A stretch of DNA of 64,000 nucleotides, taken from Bactrocera neohumeralis. Taxonomy: Eukaryota; Arthropoda; Insecta; Diptera; Tephritidae. Location: the NCBI RefSeq assembly GCF_024586455.1, contig NC_065920.1:18500144-18564143 (forward strand), written 5' to 3'. The notes beneath the pieces were generated by a model. It saw only the letters and a program-made list of their open reading frames with translations, had not been told where the DNA came from and did not search any database. Of this stretch, positions 1 through 11,827 are shown piece by piece; position 1 is the stretch's first letter, and each line of letters begins with the position of its first letter. Both the position numbers and the translations under genes were made by a program.

Positions 1-1363
1 CCAATTGCTGAAATATGCCGCCAAGTTCTACAATAGTCGATTCAATATTTTGCATAGTCTCAGCACGTTGTTGCACATAACTATCGGAATCATCATAAAG
101 TGCAATTTGCTGTTGCGTCTGCATACCACTGCCACCAACAGCTCCTAGCAATGGTGTTGTGTCACCGGCGGCCATATCAATGCTTACGGCAGAGTTCTCT
201 TCGCTTAAAAGCAGCGAACCTTGTTTCGCTGTACTCGATCGGACTGTACTCGCGGCAATTGGTGTCTGTCCAAACTGATCACGACGCGCCTTTTGATGTT
301 TGAGATTTTCTGTACGTACTTCTAATATCTGTTTAAAGTCTGTGCCCATGCTGGCTAGTTTGGATTGTAATGCATATACCATGTTCGAGGAATGTAACTG
401 CAGATGTTTGCCAGAGCTTGTACGACGTTGATCCTTTGAAATATCCTGAAGACGTGCAATTTGTTGATTGAGCGCATTTAAATCGCCTTTTATGATATAT
501 GTTAGCTCTTGAATCTCTTGCGGTCGATCATCGAATAGGCTTTTCTTTTTGGCCACTATAGTAATATAAAAAATCTCTGTAAGGTTAAGTTATTCATAAA
601 TTGGCGGAAAATATTCATACTCACATAATGTTAGTTTTTCCAATTTGGCATAAGCACTTGCAATATTTTTCCCTATATATTTGGCCACCATCATAAACTC
701 TGAATAACTCTGAACCTCTTTCGCTTTACGTGGATCACGAATATTCACAGCCCGTGTTATATTACGTGACTGCAATGAACGTATTGCGTTATTAAACTCT
801 CCTGTCCTATCACGTGAAGCCATTATGAATATTTCTTCCTTTTCAAATATAGGATCCTCTTCTTCTATTTCCTCAACTCCTTGAATTTGTTGCGTATCTC
901 CGTATTGAGTCAGTTGTGTGTAAGCGCTATATTCTTGCGCTGGATGATTTCCAGTAACGACAGCAGCTGCAGCACTCAAAGGTTGTTGTATGAAGTTGCG
1001 TATTGCTTGGCCAGATGTTGCCTGCAAACGTGTGGACAACGAACGAAAATTCCACTGACGGCTAGCTTTGCTATATTTATCGTCGGGATCTACTGTCGAA
1101 TTATTATTATTCGAGTTATATTGTAGACCGTTGGTTGCTGGTTGGTTATAGTCACCAATAAGTATGGTTGACTCTTGCGTTGAACCTCCGACGAATGTTT
1201 CCTTGCCACTTGTTGTGGGAGCTACTGCTCCACCAAATAATGGATTTTTGTACTGTTGTTGCTGCGCCTGACCTTGAGATGGAATTAGTGTTGAGCTCTC
1301 TTCATAGGATCCTTCATAGAATCTTGTAGTTTCTTGTGGATAATGACGTCGTCGTGTTGGCAT
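1..1363 (-). CDS. Syx5: Syntaxin 5, Golgi Qa-SNARE (3' end beyond window)
   Basis: Target-membrane SNARE for ER-Golgi and intra-Golgi fusion. Coding exons are 625..1363 (start Met) and 1..555, joined across a 69-bp intron (donor GTGAGT, acceptor TATAG) in phase 1, so the protein reads KLTLLAKKKSLFDDRPQE across the join. About 431 residues are present. After a long, low-complexity Gln/Asn/Thr-rich N-terminus, residue 181 starts MASRDRTGEF, the classic Syntaxin-5 core. The Habc-type helices follow, and the window edge cuts into the SNARE helix (RAETMQNIESTIVELGG). The rest of the SNARE motif and the membrane anchor are missing only because the window ends. The N-terminus carries an Arg-Arg-Arg cluster at residues 4-6. 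The gene is head-to-head with TMEM147, 720 bp away. Confidence 0.95.
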
Positions 1364-2083
1364 CTCATAATCTACTAAGTAGTTATTGGATTTTCCTCCT
1401 GGCGTTCGCTTTTTTATAGTAATCTCTTGCTATGTTCTTTGTCAATAAAAACCAAACATTCGTCACTTTTTACGCATCCATATACACATATGTACCATTT
1501 GGACTTTTGGATAATTGCTTTGTAATCCACGTACACAGTTCGGATCACGACAATTTATTGGATTTGGTTGTAGAAAACGTAGCTGTAACTAATTATTTCA
1601 TTTGAATAAACAGCTTCGTTATTTTGCTATAATGTATCGTCGCTTTTCCACAAAAAATAAAGTATATAAAATAAAACAAGGTAATACGTGTCTTTCTCTC
1701 ACAGCTGTCAACCCAACATAATTTAATTGACAACTCTAAATTATATAGATGGCGCTAAGCAATAAATTTGAATTTAGTAAATTTAATTCATTGAATATTT
1801 GTATTTATACAAATATGTTATGACCATTTTTTATAAACGAGTGGTAAATAAATAGGTATTTTTTACTTATTGAAAGGAACTAATAAATTTTATGGTTTTT
1901 ATTTATTTTTTAGCTGTACTCCGAATCTGATCTGGCTATATAGTTTTCGAAGATTATTAAAAAACGAATTCGAAGTTCAACAATCACCTGCTACTTCACT
2001 TCTTCTAAAAATATTTCTACATTTAGCAGTAGTATAATTAATTGACGTGTTTAAATAAATTTTCTGAATTGATTGGATATAAA
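1364..2083. promoter_or_regulatory. Shared divergent upstream region, Syx5 / TMEM147
   Basis: These 720 bp separate the start codons of two divergently transcribed housekeeping genes and must contain both promoters and 5' UTRs. It is AT-rich. I see no TATA box at a position that would decide a start site, and no other coding potential. Confidence 0.5.
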
Positions 2084-2999
2084 ATGACGCTTTACCATTT
2101 TGGAAATTGTGTAGCACTCGTTTATGTGCCATACTATCTCACCTATAAGTATTCTGGGCTGTAAGTAAAGAAAAATAGGAGTTGAAGTCAAAGTGCTAAC
2201 CTACATCTTGAAAGACAATTGATTATTAAAAACCATAAACTCATTTACAGTTCTGAATATGGCGCCTTCTGGAAATGTATACAAGCCGGTGGTATTTATA
2301 TTTTCACTCAACTGTGCAAAATGCTTGTGCTGGCTACGTTTTTCGATTCCGACACTCTGAATGGTTCAGGGGAGGGATTCAGTTTCTTAGCGGTAAATCC
2401 ATTTTTTAATTCATTAAATAACATTGTTTATGTAAAATAACAATTTTTATTGGTTTTGTAGGAGTTTCTTAAGAGTAGTGTTAACGTAGCCGATTTACTA
2501 GGCTTCGCTTTGATACTTTCACGCATACCAGGCAAGGGACACAACAAATTGATAACGACCGGCTTAGGGTGGGCCGCTGCAGAAGTTATACTTTCTCGTG
2601 GTATTATGCTTTGGGTTGGAGCACGTGGCACAGAATTTAGCTGGATTTACATACTTAAATGTCTAGAGTCTAATGTTTTATTGGTAAATTAACAGCAAAT
2701 TTTAAGTTTATGTTAATATCAATTTGTTAATAATTTTTATTTTCTAATAGGTGCAGCATATCACCACTGCCACTTTAATGTGGCTTTTCTCTAGGCATGA
2801 TCTTAACAAAACACTAAAACCTTTAGTGACCATTTTATTAGCGTTGACAATATTTAAAGGTGTTTGGCTTGAAGGACTACTTAGCGTGCTTACCTTCGGA
2901 CCATGGTCAACAATTGCTGTAAAAGCGCTGATTGCTTCTATCATGGGATTTATGTCGCTTCATATTTACACCGGATTAGCTCAGCAAATAGGCATTTAA
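2084..2999 (+). CDS. TMEM147: TMEM147, BOS-complex subunit of the ER multipass translocon
   Basis: Small multi-spanning ER membrane protein that in animals works with Nicalin and NOMO in inserting multipass proteins. Exons are 2084..2160, 2251..2392, 2462..2683 and 2751..2999. Every intron is GT-AG and the phases agree, giving 229 residues against 224 in human. The start MTLYHFGNCVALVYVPYYLT and the segments EYGAFWKCIQAG, QLCKMLVLATFF, SVNVADL and WVGARG match the family along the whole length. About seven hydrophobic segments are visible. The first exon is short (25 codons). Convergent with the kleisin gene, whose stop lies only 323 bp past this stop. Confidence 0.95.
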
Positions 3000-3047
3000 G
3001 CTAATCGAAGGTAGTGAAATGAAACTTTTTATTGTAGTTAGAAATTT

Positions 3048-3053
3048 AATAAA
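3048..3053 (+). terminator. TMEM147 poly(A) signal
   Basis: AATAAA lies 49 bp after the TMEM147 stop codon. A minus-strand AATAAA for the convergent kleisin gene can be read at 3147-3152, so the two transcripts end within about 100 bp of each other. Confidence 0.65.
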
Positions 3054-3321
3054 GTATAAAATACAATTTATTTTTAATTACTTACTTATTATTATTATTT
3101 TTTTTTTGAGATTATTTAGTTAATATTTATTTCAATTGGTATTTCATTTATTCTTAATTCATGTTTTCTTTACAGACATACATATGAATAATATGGTAAC
3201 ATCTTAATGTAACGATTAAATGATAATGCTATAACAACTTGTAATATATATACTTTATAACAAATTCAACGAGTTTTTAAACAGTAACAATATAATATAA
3301 CAACAATGTGAATTTTAATAC

Positions 3322-6128
3322 TTAACCTGCAATTATGCGCAATCCGTTGTTCGAACGCCTGGAAACAATTTCATTATTCAGTTCGATTCCCTCTATGAGT
3401 TTATTTGAAGCTGCGCCTAATTTGATACATCGCAAATGTTTTGTATGCTCTGCTGTAAATAACATAATAAAACCATTTGCGGCAAGCCCTGCAGAATTTA
3501 TATAATTATTTCAGTATTGAACGATTTCATAAAATTCTTAAAGTTATACTCAATAATGCACCGAAAGCCTTGGCAGCTGCTTTTCGACTCATTGCAATTT
3601 GTGGAAAAAGCAGTTTCACAGAGATTTCGTCATCCAACACTATTTGGGAGCGCCACATATTTAATAACTTTATCATAACATCGTAAGCTCCCCACTCATC
3701 CTGCTCGTACGACGGTGACTATATGTATAAATATTATTATTTTATCAAATACATAATACTCTCTATTAGCTTACACAATTTCCATTAGGATACTGCAAAT
3801 TATTATTATTATTATTGAAAACATCAACTTCCATTGTACTTTGTGGCAATAGTGAGCTTTCATTGTAGCGAGTGTCCTGTTGTAGCATCTCAGCATTTTC
3901 TAACGGCCTGTAATTTGTTAAATTATTCATAGTTCGTAGATTACGCTTTTCAGTGTGGTTCCATTTTGTGTAAACTTGCGTAGCCAAATCATCAGTAATT
4001 TCCCAATTTAAAATATCCCGTAGCAAATTGCGATATGTAACACCCGCTGTAGTAACTTCCAAATTAGAACGTCTCGTTTTGTTCTTTAGTTTAAACTTCC
4101 TGTATGCGAAACAACTGTAAATTGTGTTTAATAATAGTTTTAAGTATCTCAGGAGTTCAAAGTTCAAAATTACTTATATTGAAGTGTAGTTAATAAGTCC
4201 TTGGCGGAAGGCAACAATTTTTCGTAGTGTTTTCTACCGTTAAAACTCCGTCCATTATTCCACTTGACTTTAGCTCTTATTTTCCTTAATTTGGCTTTAA
4301 TGTTAATTTGTGTTTGTATTTGCGCACGCATTTCGGATTGTGTTAAAGCCGTACAGGCATCGATAATGGTTTTACTTTGCTTAGATTTTAATTTCTTCAG
4401 AGGTTCGTTGGGAGTAACGCTTTCCTGGATTCGAAAGAGTGAAAAAATTGATATTCTCTATAATAAAAATAATAAAGGAAATACCTTGTGATAATTGCAT
4501 ACTTTGGTCGTCTCATTAGGAATAGAGGTTATATTATCCAAGTTAGCACTTTCAGGTACCTCAACATAATTATCGTTATTTTCAAAGACAACACTGCAAT
4601 CGGTTGCGGGCATAACACATAGTTCTGTACGCACAGGACTAATCAAACAAACCGTTAGGTCCATATTATGAACAACATAAACTAAGAATAGCTCTAATAT
4701 TACCTTAATTCATTAACATTACTATCATTAACATTTGTTTGAGCTGGTATAAATAGGCTGCTAGTTTCGTGTTCTACTACAGCGCTACGTGCGGTTTCGA
4801 TTTCGGGTATTTCAATACCTTCTTGAGGTGCTATAAGTGGTGCAAATAGTATTTGTGCAAAAAAAAGTAGATATGTATGCATTTATCGTATTTACCATCA
4901 TTATTCCTTGGTTTTTTCTCACAAACGGCAAGCGCATCTGCAGCCTAAATTGTTTAAAATGTAATAAATATACACATTTGAGAATTGTCACATACACACG
5001 TACATACCTTTCTTTTAGGAGCCTTTGTAGGTTCATCTACATGCATTATTTTGATTAACATTTTACTTTCAAATTTTATATAAACAATAGAATACTGTAC
5101 CTCCAAGCAATTGTATAATCGTGGCTAATCCGTCATCCGTGGTATTGCCAAAGCCATCATCTTCATCGTAAGAATACTGTTCATTATGCGATTCAAACTC
5201 ATTTATGGTAATCTCACGAATATGAATGCAAGTTGTCCTGCTGTGGCTTTTAGTTTTAGATACCTAAGTAAGTAAAAAACCAGAAAAATCTTCAACTTTG
5301 GGTACACCAAAGCTATAATACACTTCACAAATAAAAAAGTTTCCATGCAAGAGCTCGATATCTCAAAAACAGACGGACCTGGCTAAAAACTCGGTTTGTC
5401 CCCCTAAAAATTTTATTGGGTCTCCGACCTTTTCTTCGAAGTGTTACAAACTACATGACAAACTTAATATAACTTGTTCAGGGTATAATTACATATTACA
5501 CTAGCAATTTTCCTACATGTCTGTATACGGACCTTTTTATTCACAATCTCTGTGGTTTTGCCCCATTCTACAAATTTTGCTGTCTCATCCAGCAATTCTG
5601 TGAAATTTGTAATTGTGAAATCTTGGAAGGAATGTTCCACAGTTGCCCGACGCTTCCTCTTTGCGTTGTAAGTGGAGTAGTGCGTCGGTAGACTATTGAA
5701 AAATAATGTACATAAATATGTAGCTGTATAATTTTATGATAAATACAGCAAAATACCTTCGCTTTTTGGCTTGCACTGTGCACCAGTTTTTACTCTGAGT
5801 TACTAGTTCTTTTGATTTATCTATAGCAATTGAACTGTGGCGTTAATAATGCTTTTGTAAAATATTTTAGCGTTTCTTACTCAATAAGTCGTCAACTTGT
5901 AGCTCATGGATCCGCAAAGTTGTATAACAGAGACGCGATATGGAACGAAAAGAAAGCTCCTCGCCGGAACGCCTGTGTGAAATATCTTGTGTACGTTGTA
6001 GGTCATTAGAAGCTTGTGTAATGGCTAAACGTAATTTATCACTTTGTATAATTGGAAATAAAAGAGCGGCTTTAAAAACAGTTGTGTGTGCTCCGTTATG
6101 CCTATAACTTACCAGGTTTTTCCAACAT
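3322..6128 (-). CDS. c(2)M: Meiotic-type kleisin (Rec8 / C(2)M-like), 13 exons
   Basis: Cohesin-like kleisin. Exons in order of translation: 6113..6128, 5881..6069, 5757..5820, 5533..5692, 5101..5263, 5008..5036, 4923..4944, 4704..4830, 4485..4638, 4174..4424, 3775..4114, 3550..3718, 3322..3488. All junctions are GT-AG with matching phase, totalling 1851 nt (616 residues). Seen: an acidic central segment after IREITINEF, resembling the Rad21 EITMREE region; a segment KTIIDACTALTQSEMRAQI like the LIVD...EMRAQ block of Rad21/Rec8; and a C-terminal winged helix (SVKLLFPQIAMSRKAAAKAF, then LAANGFIMLFTAE). It is clearly not canonical Rad21. Assignment to c(2)M is an inference from the divergent sequence and from recollection that c(2)M lies near Syx5 in Drosophila. 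Residues 1-5 come from the short first exon and are the least certain part. Confidence 0.75.
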
Positions 6129-6750
6129 TTATTGACTGCAATTCATTGGATTTTGGTAAGGCGCTTTTTCTACTTGTTGGCCATAATTCCTGAAAGTCGG
6201 TAAGCATTTTTTTACACAAAAAACTTAAAATTTTACCAACAAGAACTAAAATTTGCAGATTTTAATTAAAATATTTGTTAAAATATGGCGACCGTTAGTA
6301 AACGGCATTTCCGGCCATAACGGCACTTGACATTCTACTGAACGCGTATGTATATATTTTCTAGAAATTACTTGCAACCATTATTGCACATGTTTTCCAA
6401 TAAAATTGTGAACTATTTGCTACGATTTAAATTTTTTTTATAAATTTGAATTGGTTTTGAATTTTACAATTCAAAAACTTATAAATTTATAAAATTAACT
6501 TCCTTTTATGGCACTTTGTAGTCATATGCAACCCTGCCAAGCACAAACAGCAGTTCTTGGCAATTCCACTTTGACCTCGCATTCCGCATTAATTTGTAAA
6601 ACAAATTTAGTTTGTATTCTGTTGTATTTGCATTGTTACTTTGATATCGTTGCTAACACCAAGTGTCTCATTTCGTATACACATTAGAATTCGGAAAAAC
6701 TCAGGAAATCTATTCATTATCCTGCCAGCATACCAAATCAATCAGTTAAA
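6129..6750. promoter_or_regulatory. Shared divergent upstream region, kleisin / Gmf
   Basis: 622 bp between the minus-strand kleisin start and the plus-strand Gmf start. It is AT-rich without recognised coding potential. A pyrimidine tract and TTTCAG on the minus strand near 6190-6200 could be the acceptor of a 5' UTR exon of the kleisin gene. Confidence 0.4.
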
Positions 6751-7816
6751 ATGGTAAGTAGGAAAATAATTTAAAGTTTAATAATAGCATAGTTACTGCA
6801 TATTATGACTAATGCCAATCACACGTCGTGGCCGACATATCAACAGAATGGAAGGGAGTGCGATGTCGAAAAAAGGGTGCGGAAAATAACTGAACCATTA
6901 GTGAATCAACGGTTAATGATAATAGTGTTATTATTGTTTTTGATGGATTGCTTTAATTTATGGCCTTGATATTTATTGTTTAATGTTTTTGTTTTTTTTT
7001 TTTTATATGTTATCCCTAGGGTGATAGCAAAATCTGTGACATCAGCGACGACGTACGTGACGCATTAAAGAAGTTTCGCTTCCGTAAAAGTACGACAAAC
7101 TCAGCACTGATATGTAAGTAAAATGTTTTATTTTCATGTTTTTTTCATCAGGTATGCCAATTTGGCGGTAAACTTAGCTATATTACTAATACTAATAGTA
7201 GGTGTTTTAAACGCTTTCTCCTGTGCTATGTTATTTATCTCATTTGCATATACTCTGTATGTATATATATATGATATGATTTCTAATGCAAAAAGTTGCG
7301 AATTAGTGTGAAAACAAATTATAAAAAGGCAAAATATTTGTATTTTTATACCCTGAACAAGGTGAAATTAAGTTATTATTTATGTATATGGTATATTAAT
7401 ATTTCATACATTATTAATTTTTGTTTTTAGTAAAAGTCGATCGTGAAAAGCAACTCGTCATTTTGGACGAACTCTTGGAGGATATCTCCGTTGATGAATT
7501 ACAAGAAACACTGCCAGGACATCAGCCTCGATATATCATATATACATATAAAATGATACACGATGACCAAAGAATTTCATACCCAATGTGTTTCATATTT
7601 TACACACCACGCGATAGCCAGGTGCGTAAGACATAAATGAGCTTCCCATAAATACAACTTAAAACTCTATTCACTTTATACTATTAGATTGAGCTGCAAA
7701 TGATGTATGCATGCACCAAAAGTGCTCTCCAACGTGAGGTGGACTTAACACGTGTCTACGAAATACGCGAATTAGATGAACTCACTGAAGAATGGCTCAG
7801 GGAAAAACTCAAGTAA
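6751..7816 (+). CDS. GMF: Glia maturation factor, ADF-homology Arp2/3 debranching protein
   Basis: Member of the ADF/cofilin fold that binds Arp2/3 and promotes actin branch removal rather than filament severing. Exons are 6751..6753, 7020..7113, 7431..7621 and 7688..7816; total 417 nt, 138 residues, the usual GMF length. The first coding exon is only the ATG, followed directly by a GTAAGT donor. Diagnostic stretches are ALKKFRFRKSTTNSALILKV, QPRYIIYTYK, HDDQRISYPMCFIF, QMMYACTKSALQ and LTEEWLREKLK at the C-terminus. Intron 1 is 266 bp and intron 2 is 317 bp. Divergent from the kleisin gene and convergent with the zinc-finger gene. Confidence 0.95.
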
Positions 7817-8587
7817 AGCAGACTGAGGAGTTTTTAAACATACAAAATGATAAGCAATATTGTGTATATGTTCGTTGGTGTACATAAAGTGCATGGACTT
7901 ACCAAAATACCAACGATTTTTCACCAAATACATACATACATACATATGTCTAATGATGCAAAGGATATGCAGCAAGCATAAAGATAACACGCCCAAAAGT
8001 AAATACTTTTAAGTACAGGTATTTTTTCAATATTCCTATCATAGAGAGACAAAAACGCCAAATACTTAAAAATATTCCAAACTAAATGTAAAATGTAAAT
8101 TAGATATTTCATTCCAAGGTTTTTTTTGTAATACATAGTGCATATATACATATGTACATATATTAGTTGTAGCATCATATTTTCAGTAGCGTTCGCGTAG
8201 TGTCGGTAGTGAATACGAAATGAAAGACAAATACACACATATGTTTTATACATATTCATAATATGAGAAGCTGTGCTTGCCAAATTTAATTTTATTTACT
8301 TATAATACTACATTTTTTTATTTAAGTATTAGCGTTTTTTTTTATATTGAATTTTACAATACGTGCATAATTAAATGAAAAAAATTCACATTTGTATACA
8401 CTTTATCAATATACATATACGTAAAAATAAATATACACACAACTTACTTAAGACGATATCAAAGCTTTAAATAGCAGCAAGCTGCTATCAAATTGTGGCT
8501 TGCGCTGGTGTAAACAATTGTTGTGGTCGCTGCTTTGTAGATTACCCACAACAATATCTTATTTACTGATATTTAGCTATCTGAGTT
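7817..8587. other. Convergent intergenic / 3' UTR region
   Basis: About 770 bp between the stop codons of Gmf (plus) and the zinc-finger gene (minus). It is AT-rich with many TACATA/TATGTA runs. An AATAAA at 8426-8431 is a possible Gmf poly(A) signal. No gene seen. Confidence 0.4.
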
Positions 8588-10140
8588 TTAAAAAGGATGC
8601 AAACGCTGAGCCGCATGCATCATAGATAGTGCGGCAGTGCTTTGTGCCGATGCTGCAGGCGGTGGTGGAGGTGGCGGCTGTGCTGCTGCAAGCATGTGTG
8701 CCATTGTCGGATGGTGTGTCATATGTGTGGGATGATTAGGCTGCAATGGTGTGTTCAAAGACAAATGATGTGTGTGCGGGTGTAGGCCATCATGTGTGAG
8801 GGTAGCATGGGTTGGCGGCGGCGGTGGTGGTGGTGCTGCTGCGTGATAATGATGTGGCATTTGACTTGTAAGCGGCAAATTCAAAAGATTACTACTGGCA
8901 TGAGAACGAAAATGCACACTTAAGCTGCTCGCCGAACCGAATTCTTTATCACAGTCGGGACATTTGAAACTTTCCTGAAGCACAGCTGTACCTTGCAACG
9001 AACTGTTTGGCACTACACCGCCCACAACAACTATCGGATCAGGGCAGGTAGTATCGACTGCCTCGTCCTCATCATCTTCGCTGCGTTCGTGTAGTGTATG
9101 TTGTTTACGTTTATGCGCTTGCATATCACGTTGCCGACTAAATGACTTGCCACACACATCGCAATGATGACTTTTTAGCTGTGCATGTGTAACCATGTGT
9201 TTGGTGAGATCACCGGCGTTGTAGAAAGCCTTTTGACAAACGGGACACAATTGATCTCGTATGCCGGAGTGTATCTTTTGGTGCGCCTGAAAGTTACCCA
9301 GTGCGGAGAATTGTTTTGAGCAAATCTCACATTGAAATGGACGTTCGCCGGTGTGTGTACGCTGATGTATATGCAAATTATACTTTTGCGCAAATCGTCG
9401 GGGGCAATAGCTGCAGCCAAATGGCTTTTCGCCTGTGTGTGTGCGCAAATGCATTTGCAGCTGAGCGGAGCACTTGAAGGTTTTGTTGCATTCATAACAT
9501 GTTTGTGGTAGTTTTGGCAAGGGTTTCGGACCACGTCGCTTATGTTCTTCCGGCGGTTTACGCTGATAACGTGAACGTCGTTTACTAAATGGTGTAAAAT
9601 GTTAGAAATACCAGGAGACATTTTTTTGTGTACACTCACCTTTTTTTTACATTCTCACCTACATCTGATTCCTCCTCAGAATCGGGCTCTAAGTATGTAG
9701 GTGCCTTATGGCTCAACGATGCAACTGGCAAATCCGTGTTTGTTTCGGCATCGGAAAAACTTTAATTGTGTTAAAAAAAATTACATCATGCCGTTGCATT
9801 TAATGTTTAAAGCATACCCATATCCTCTATCCTGCAAGCCCAAGTATTGTCGCAGTCTCATGTCAGAGTTCTCGCACTCTTGTTTGAAATGGTACGCCAC
9901 ACCCAAACGGTAAATGCAATTATTGCATATGACTGCAGGTAAACCATCACTTTTATAAACCTTAAAATATAATATTTTTATTGACATAAATACAGAATCT
10001 TGTGATTTGGTACGTACCCTGATTTTGGCACACATCATCAACATGGTGCAAGGCATCATCGCAAATTCAGTACTATATATGGACGTAAGTGCTCCTTCTT
10101 CTAGACATACTCGACAAATTTTATGAATATTATAGTCCAT
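8588..10140 (-). CDS. ZAD-C2H2 zinc-finger transcription factor with His/Pro-rich tail
   Basis: Probable nuclear DNA-binding protein of the insect ZAD family. Exons are 10018..10140, 9818..9960, 9640..9759 and 8588..9584; phases agree, totalling 1383 nt (460 residues). The N-terminal zinc-finger-associated domain shows its two cysteine pairs (C9/C12 in CRVC, C53/C56 in CNNC). An acidic linker (DSEEESDVGE) and a basic patch (KRRSRYQRKPPEEHKRR) follow. Then come five C2H2 fingers in tandem from about residue 157, joined by TGEKP/TGERP-type linkers, and a sixth isolated finger (CPDCDKEF). The tail is rich in proline runs and His-Thr pairs. The target is unknown and I do not recognise the Drosophila orthologue. 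Starts about 410 bp from the RpL34 leader, facing away from it. Confidence 0.9.
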
Positions 10141-10549
10141 ATTAAAATTTTTACAGATTTTCTGAAATTATAAAAAAACTGCTTATTTACGAATGTGAGG
10201 ATACAACTAAAAACATAAGTTAAAAGTTGCCATATCAGTTATAAATTTTAAACTTCAATTGAACTAGTTTAAAAACAACTGCTGTTTTAAACAGATCTTA
10301 AGAAATACAAATTAAATCAAATACTTTATTTAATATAAATTTCATGTTAAAGTCCCTCTTTCAAATTCCAATGAAGTAATATTGGCAAAAAATTATAATT
10401 GGTCTTGAAAAAATGGCAAATAAAATTTCAATTAATTGTGCAATATAACTTTTTTAGCACAACGTTGCCGACTGTCAATTGAGTTGTCATTTGTGACAGC
10501 TCGCTCTAATTGCAGCCAAGTTTACGCGTCTCGCCTGCATTGCCGACAA
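10141..10549. promoter_or_regulatory. Divergent upstream region, zinc-finger gene / RpL34
   Basis: About 400 bp between the zinc-finger start codon (minus) and the presumed RpL34 transcription start (plus). It is very AT-rich on the left and more mixed near 10450-10550. No coding potential seen. Confidence 0.4.
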
Positions 10550-10575
10550 CTTCCTTTCTAGTTTATTTCTTAAAG
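10550..10575 (+). promoter_or_regulatory. RpL34 5'-TOP-like start and non-coding first exon
   Basis: CTTCCTTTCT is a pyrimidine tract of the kind that starts ribosomal-protein mRNAs. It is followed after a few bases by a good donor (AAAG then GTATGC). The matching acceptor ends at 10817, nine bases before the RpL34 ATG. Start site and exon are inferred from these patterns. Confidence 0.55.
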
Positions 10576-10825
10576 GTATGCGTACTTATTTTTCGTCAAT
10601 TACCGAAAAAATCTATAAACATCAGTGAACTAATATGCCGAATATTAAAAATTATGAAACAAAACCACTTGTAAAGGTTTAAAGCTTGCTATGCAAAATA
10701 ACTAATGTGTGTTTTTTATTTCATATACTACTTTTCCGCGATTGTATTGGACTGCCGTTCCCCTACACCAATTCTGTGCTATTTGTTACAATGATGATTG
10801 CCAATGTATTGCTACAGCGGACAAA

Positions 10826-11716
10826 ATGGTTCAACGTTTGACTTTGAGAAGACGTCTGTCTTACAACACCAAATCCAACAGGAGGCGTATGTAAGTAATT
10901 TGAGAAAATGGAAATGCAGCAAAAGTTTCTGTACGGAATACTGCCGGTGAACGCAAAATTGTAATTTATTTGTGTGTGACACATACACTTGTCAATCTTA
11001 TGACTGGTTTTTAAAAATCACATCCAAAATAGTGTTAGTAGTGCTCCCAAGCAATTCATATTTGCTTTGTATTTTGGAAGTATTCAACGAGTTTGTTGGT
11101 TAAAGAATGTAGTTTTGCATAAAAAACACTTACTGTTTGGTACCTTAGTGTTGTATTAATAAAGTTTGTTGGTTAAACTACAGAATGTAGTTTTGCATAA
11201 AAAACACTGTTTGGCACCTTGGTGTTGGATTAATAAATTTTGTAGTGTACAATTTTGCTGACATGGCATGCTATTCTCTGCAGTATCCTTTAATTTATAA
11301 AAACTAAAATTTTGTATATTTTCAGTGTGCGCACACCTGGCGGTCGCCTTGTGTACCAATATGTAAAGAAGAACAAGACCGTCCCAAAGTGCGGTCAATG
11401 TAAAGAGAAGCTAAAGGGTATTCGTCCCACACGCCCATGCGAACGTTCCCGCCTGTCGAAACGTCAAAAGACCGTTGCCCGTACCTATGGTGGTGTTTTG
11501 TGCCACAGCTGTCTGCGTGAACGCATCGTTCGTGCCTTCCTTATTGAGGAGCAAAAGATCGTAAAGGCGCTGAAGAGCCAACGTGAACTGTTGGTGAAAC
11601 CAGTTAAACCCGTTGCTGAGAAGAAACCCGCCAAGGCGCAAGCCAGCAAATCTGCGGGAGGCAAGTCGGCAGCCAAGAAACCCGCCCAGAAATCCACTGG
11701 CAAATCCAAGAAGTAA
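10826..11716 (+). CDS. RpL34: 60S ribosomal protein eL34
   Basis: Structural protein of the large ribosomal subunit. Coding exons are 10826..10890 and 11326..11716, joined in phase 2, for 151 residues. The start MVQRLTLRRRLSYNTKSNRR and the core RTPGGRLVYQYVKKNK, KCGQCKEKLKGI and RTYGGVLCHSC (a Cys4 zinc ribbon) are diagnostic. The C-terminal tail is a Lys/Ala-rich extension typical of fly eL34. The 435-bp intron carries a tandem duplication. A TOP-like leader lies upstream and a poly(A) signal downstream. GC-richer codon use than its neighbours fits a highly expressed gene. Confidence 0.97.
11091..11238 (+). repeat. Two-unit tandem duplication in RpL34 intron
   Basis: Unit 1 (11091-11163) and unit 2 (11164-11238) both run from GTTTGTTGGTTAAA through ATGTAGTTTTGCATAAAAAA to a TTAATAAA-type end, with small indels. 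A snoRNA would be a natural tenant of this intron, but I see no convincing C/D boxes or H/ACA layout. Confidence 0.75.
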
Positions 11717-11827
11717 ACAATTAAAATTGGACTAACATTGGACGGGGGTGTTTCTATTTTAAAAAAAGATGGAGAAGAATGTGTAAAAATTGAAGTTGTA
11801 CGTTATAACGTATAATGGATGAGAAAA

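Noticed and set aside
3477..3686. Plus-strand open frame over the kleisin 3' exons
   Set aside because: It is the antisense shadow of two kleisin exons whose phases and family motifs fit on the minus strand.
10891..11325. snoRNA in the RpL34 intron
   Set aside because: No convincing RUGAUGA/CUGA pair or H/ACA layout seen; only the tandem duplication is supported.
11326..11716. RpL34 as a processed pseudogene
   Set aside because: It has introns, an intact frame, a TOP-like leader and a poly(A) signal, so it is a real gene.
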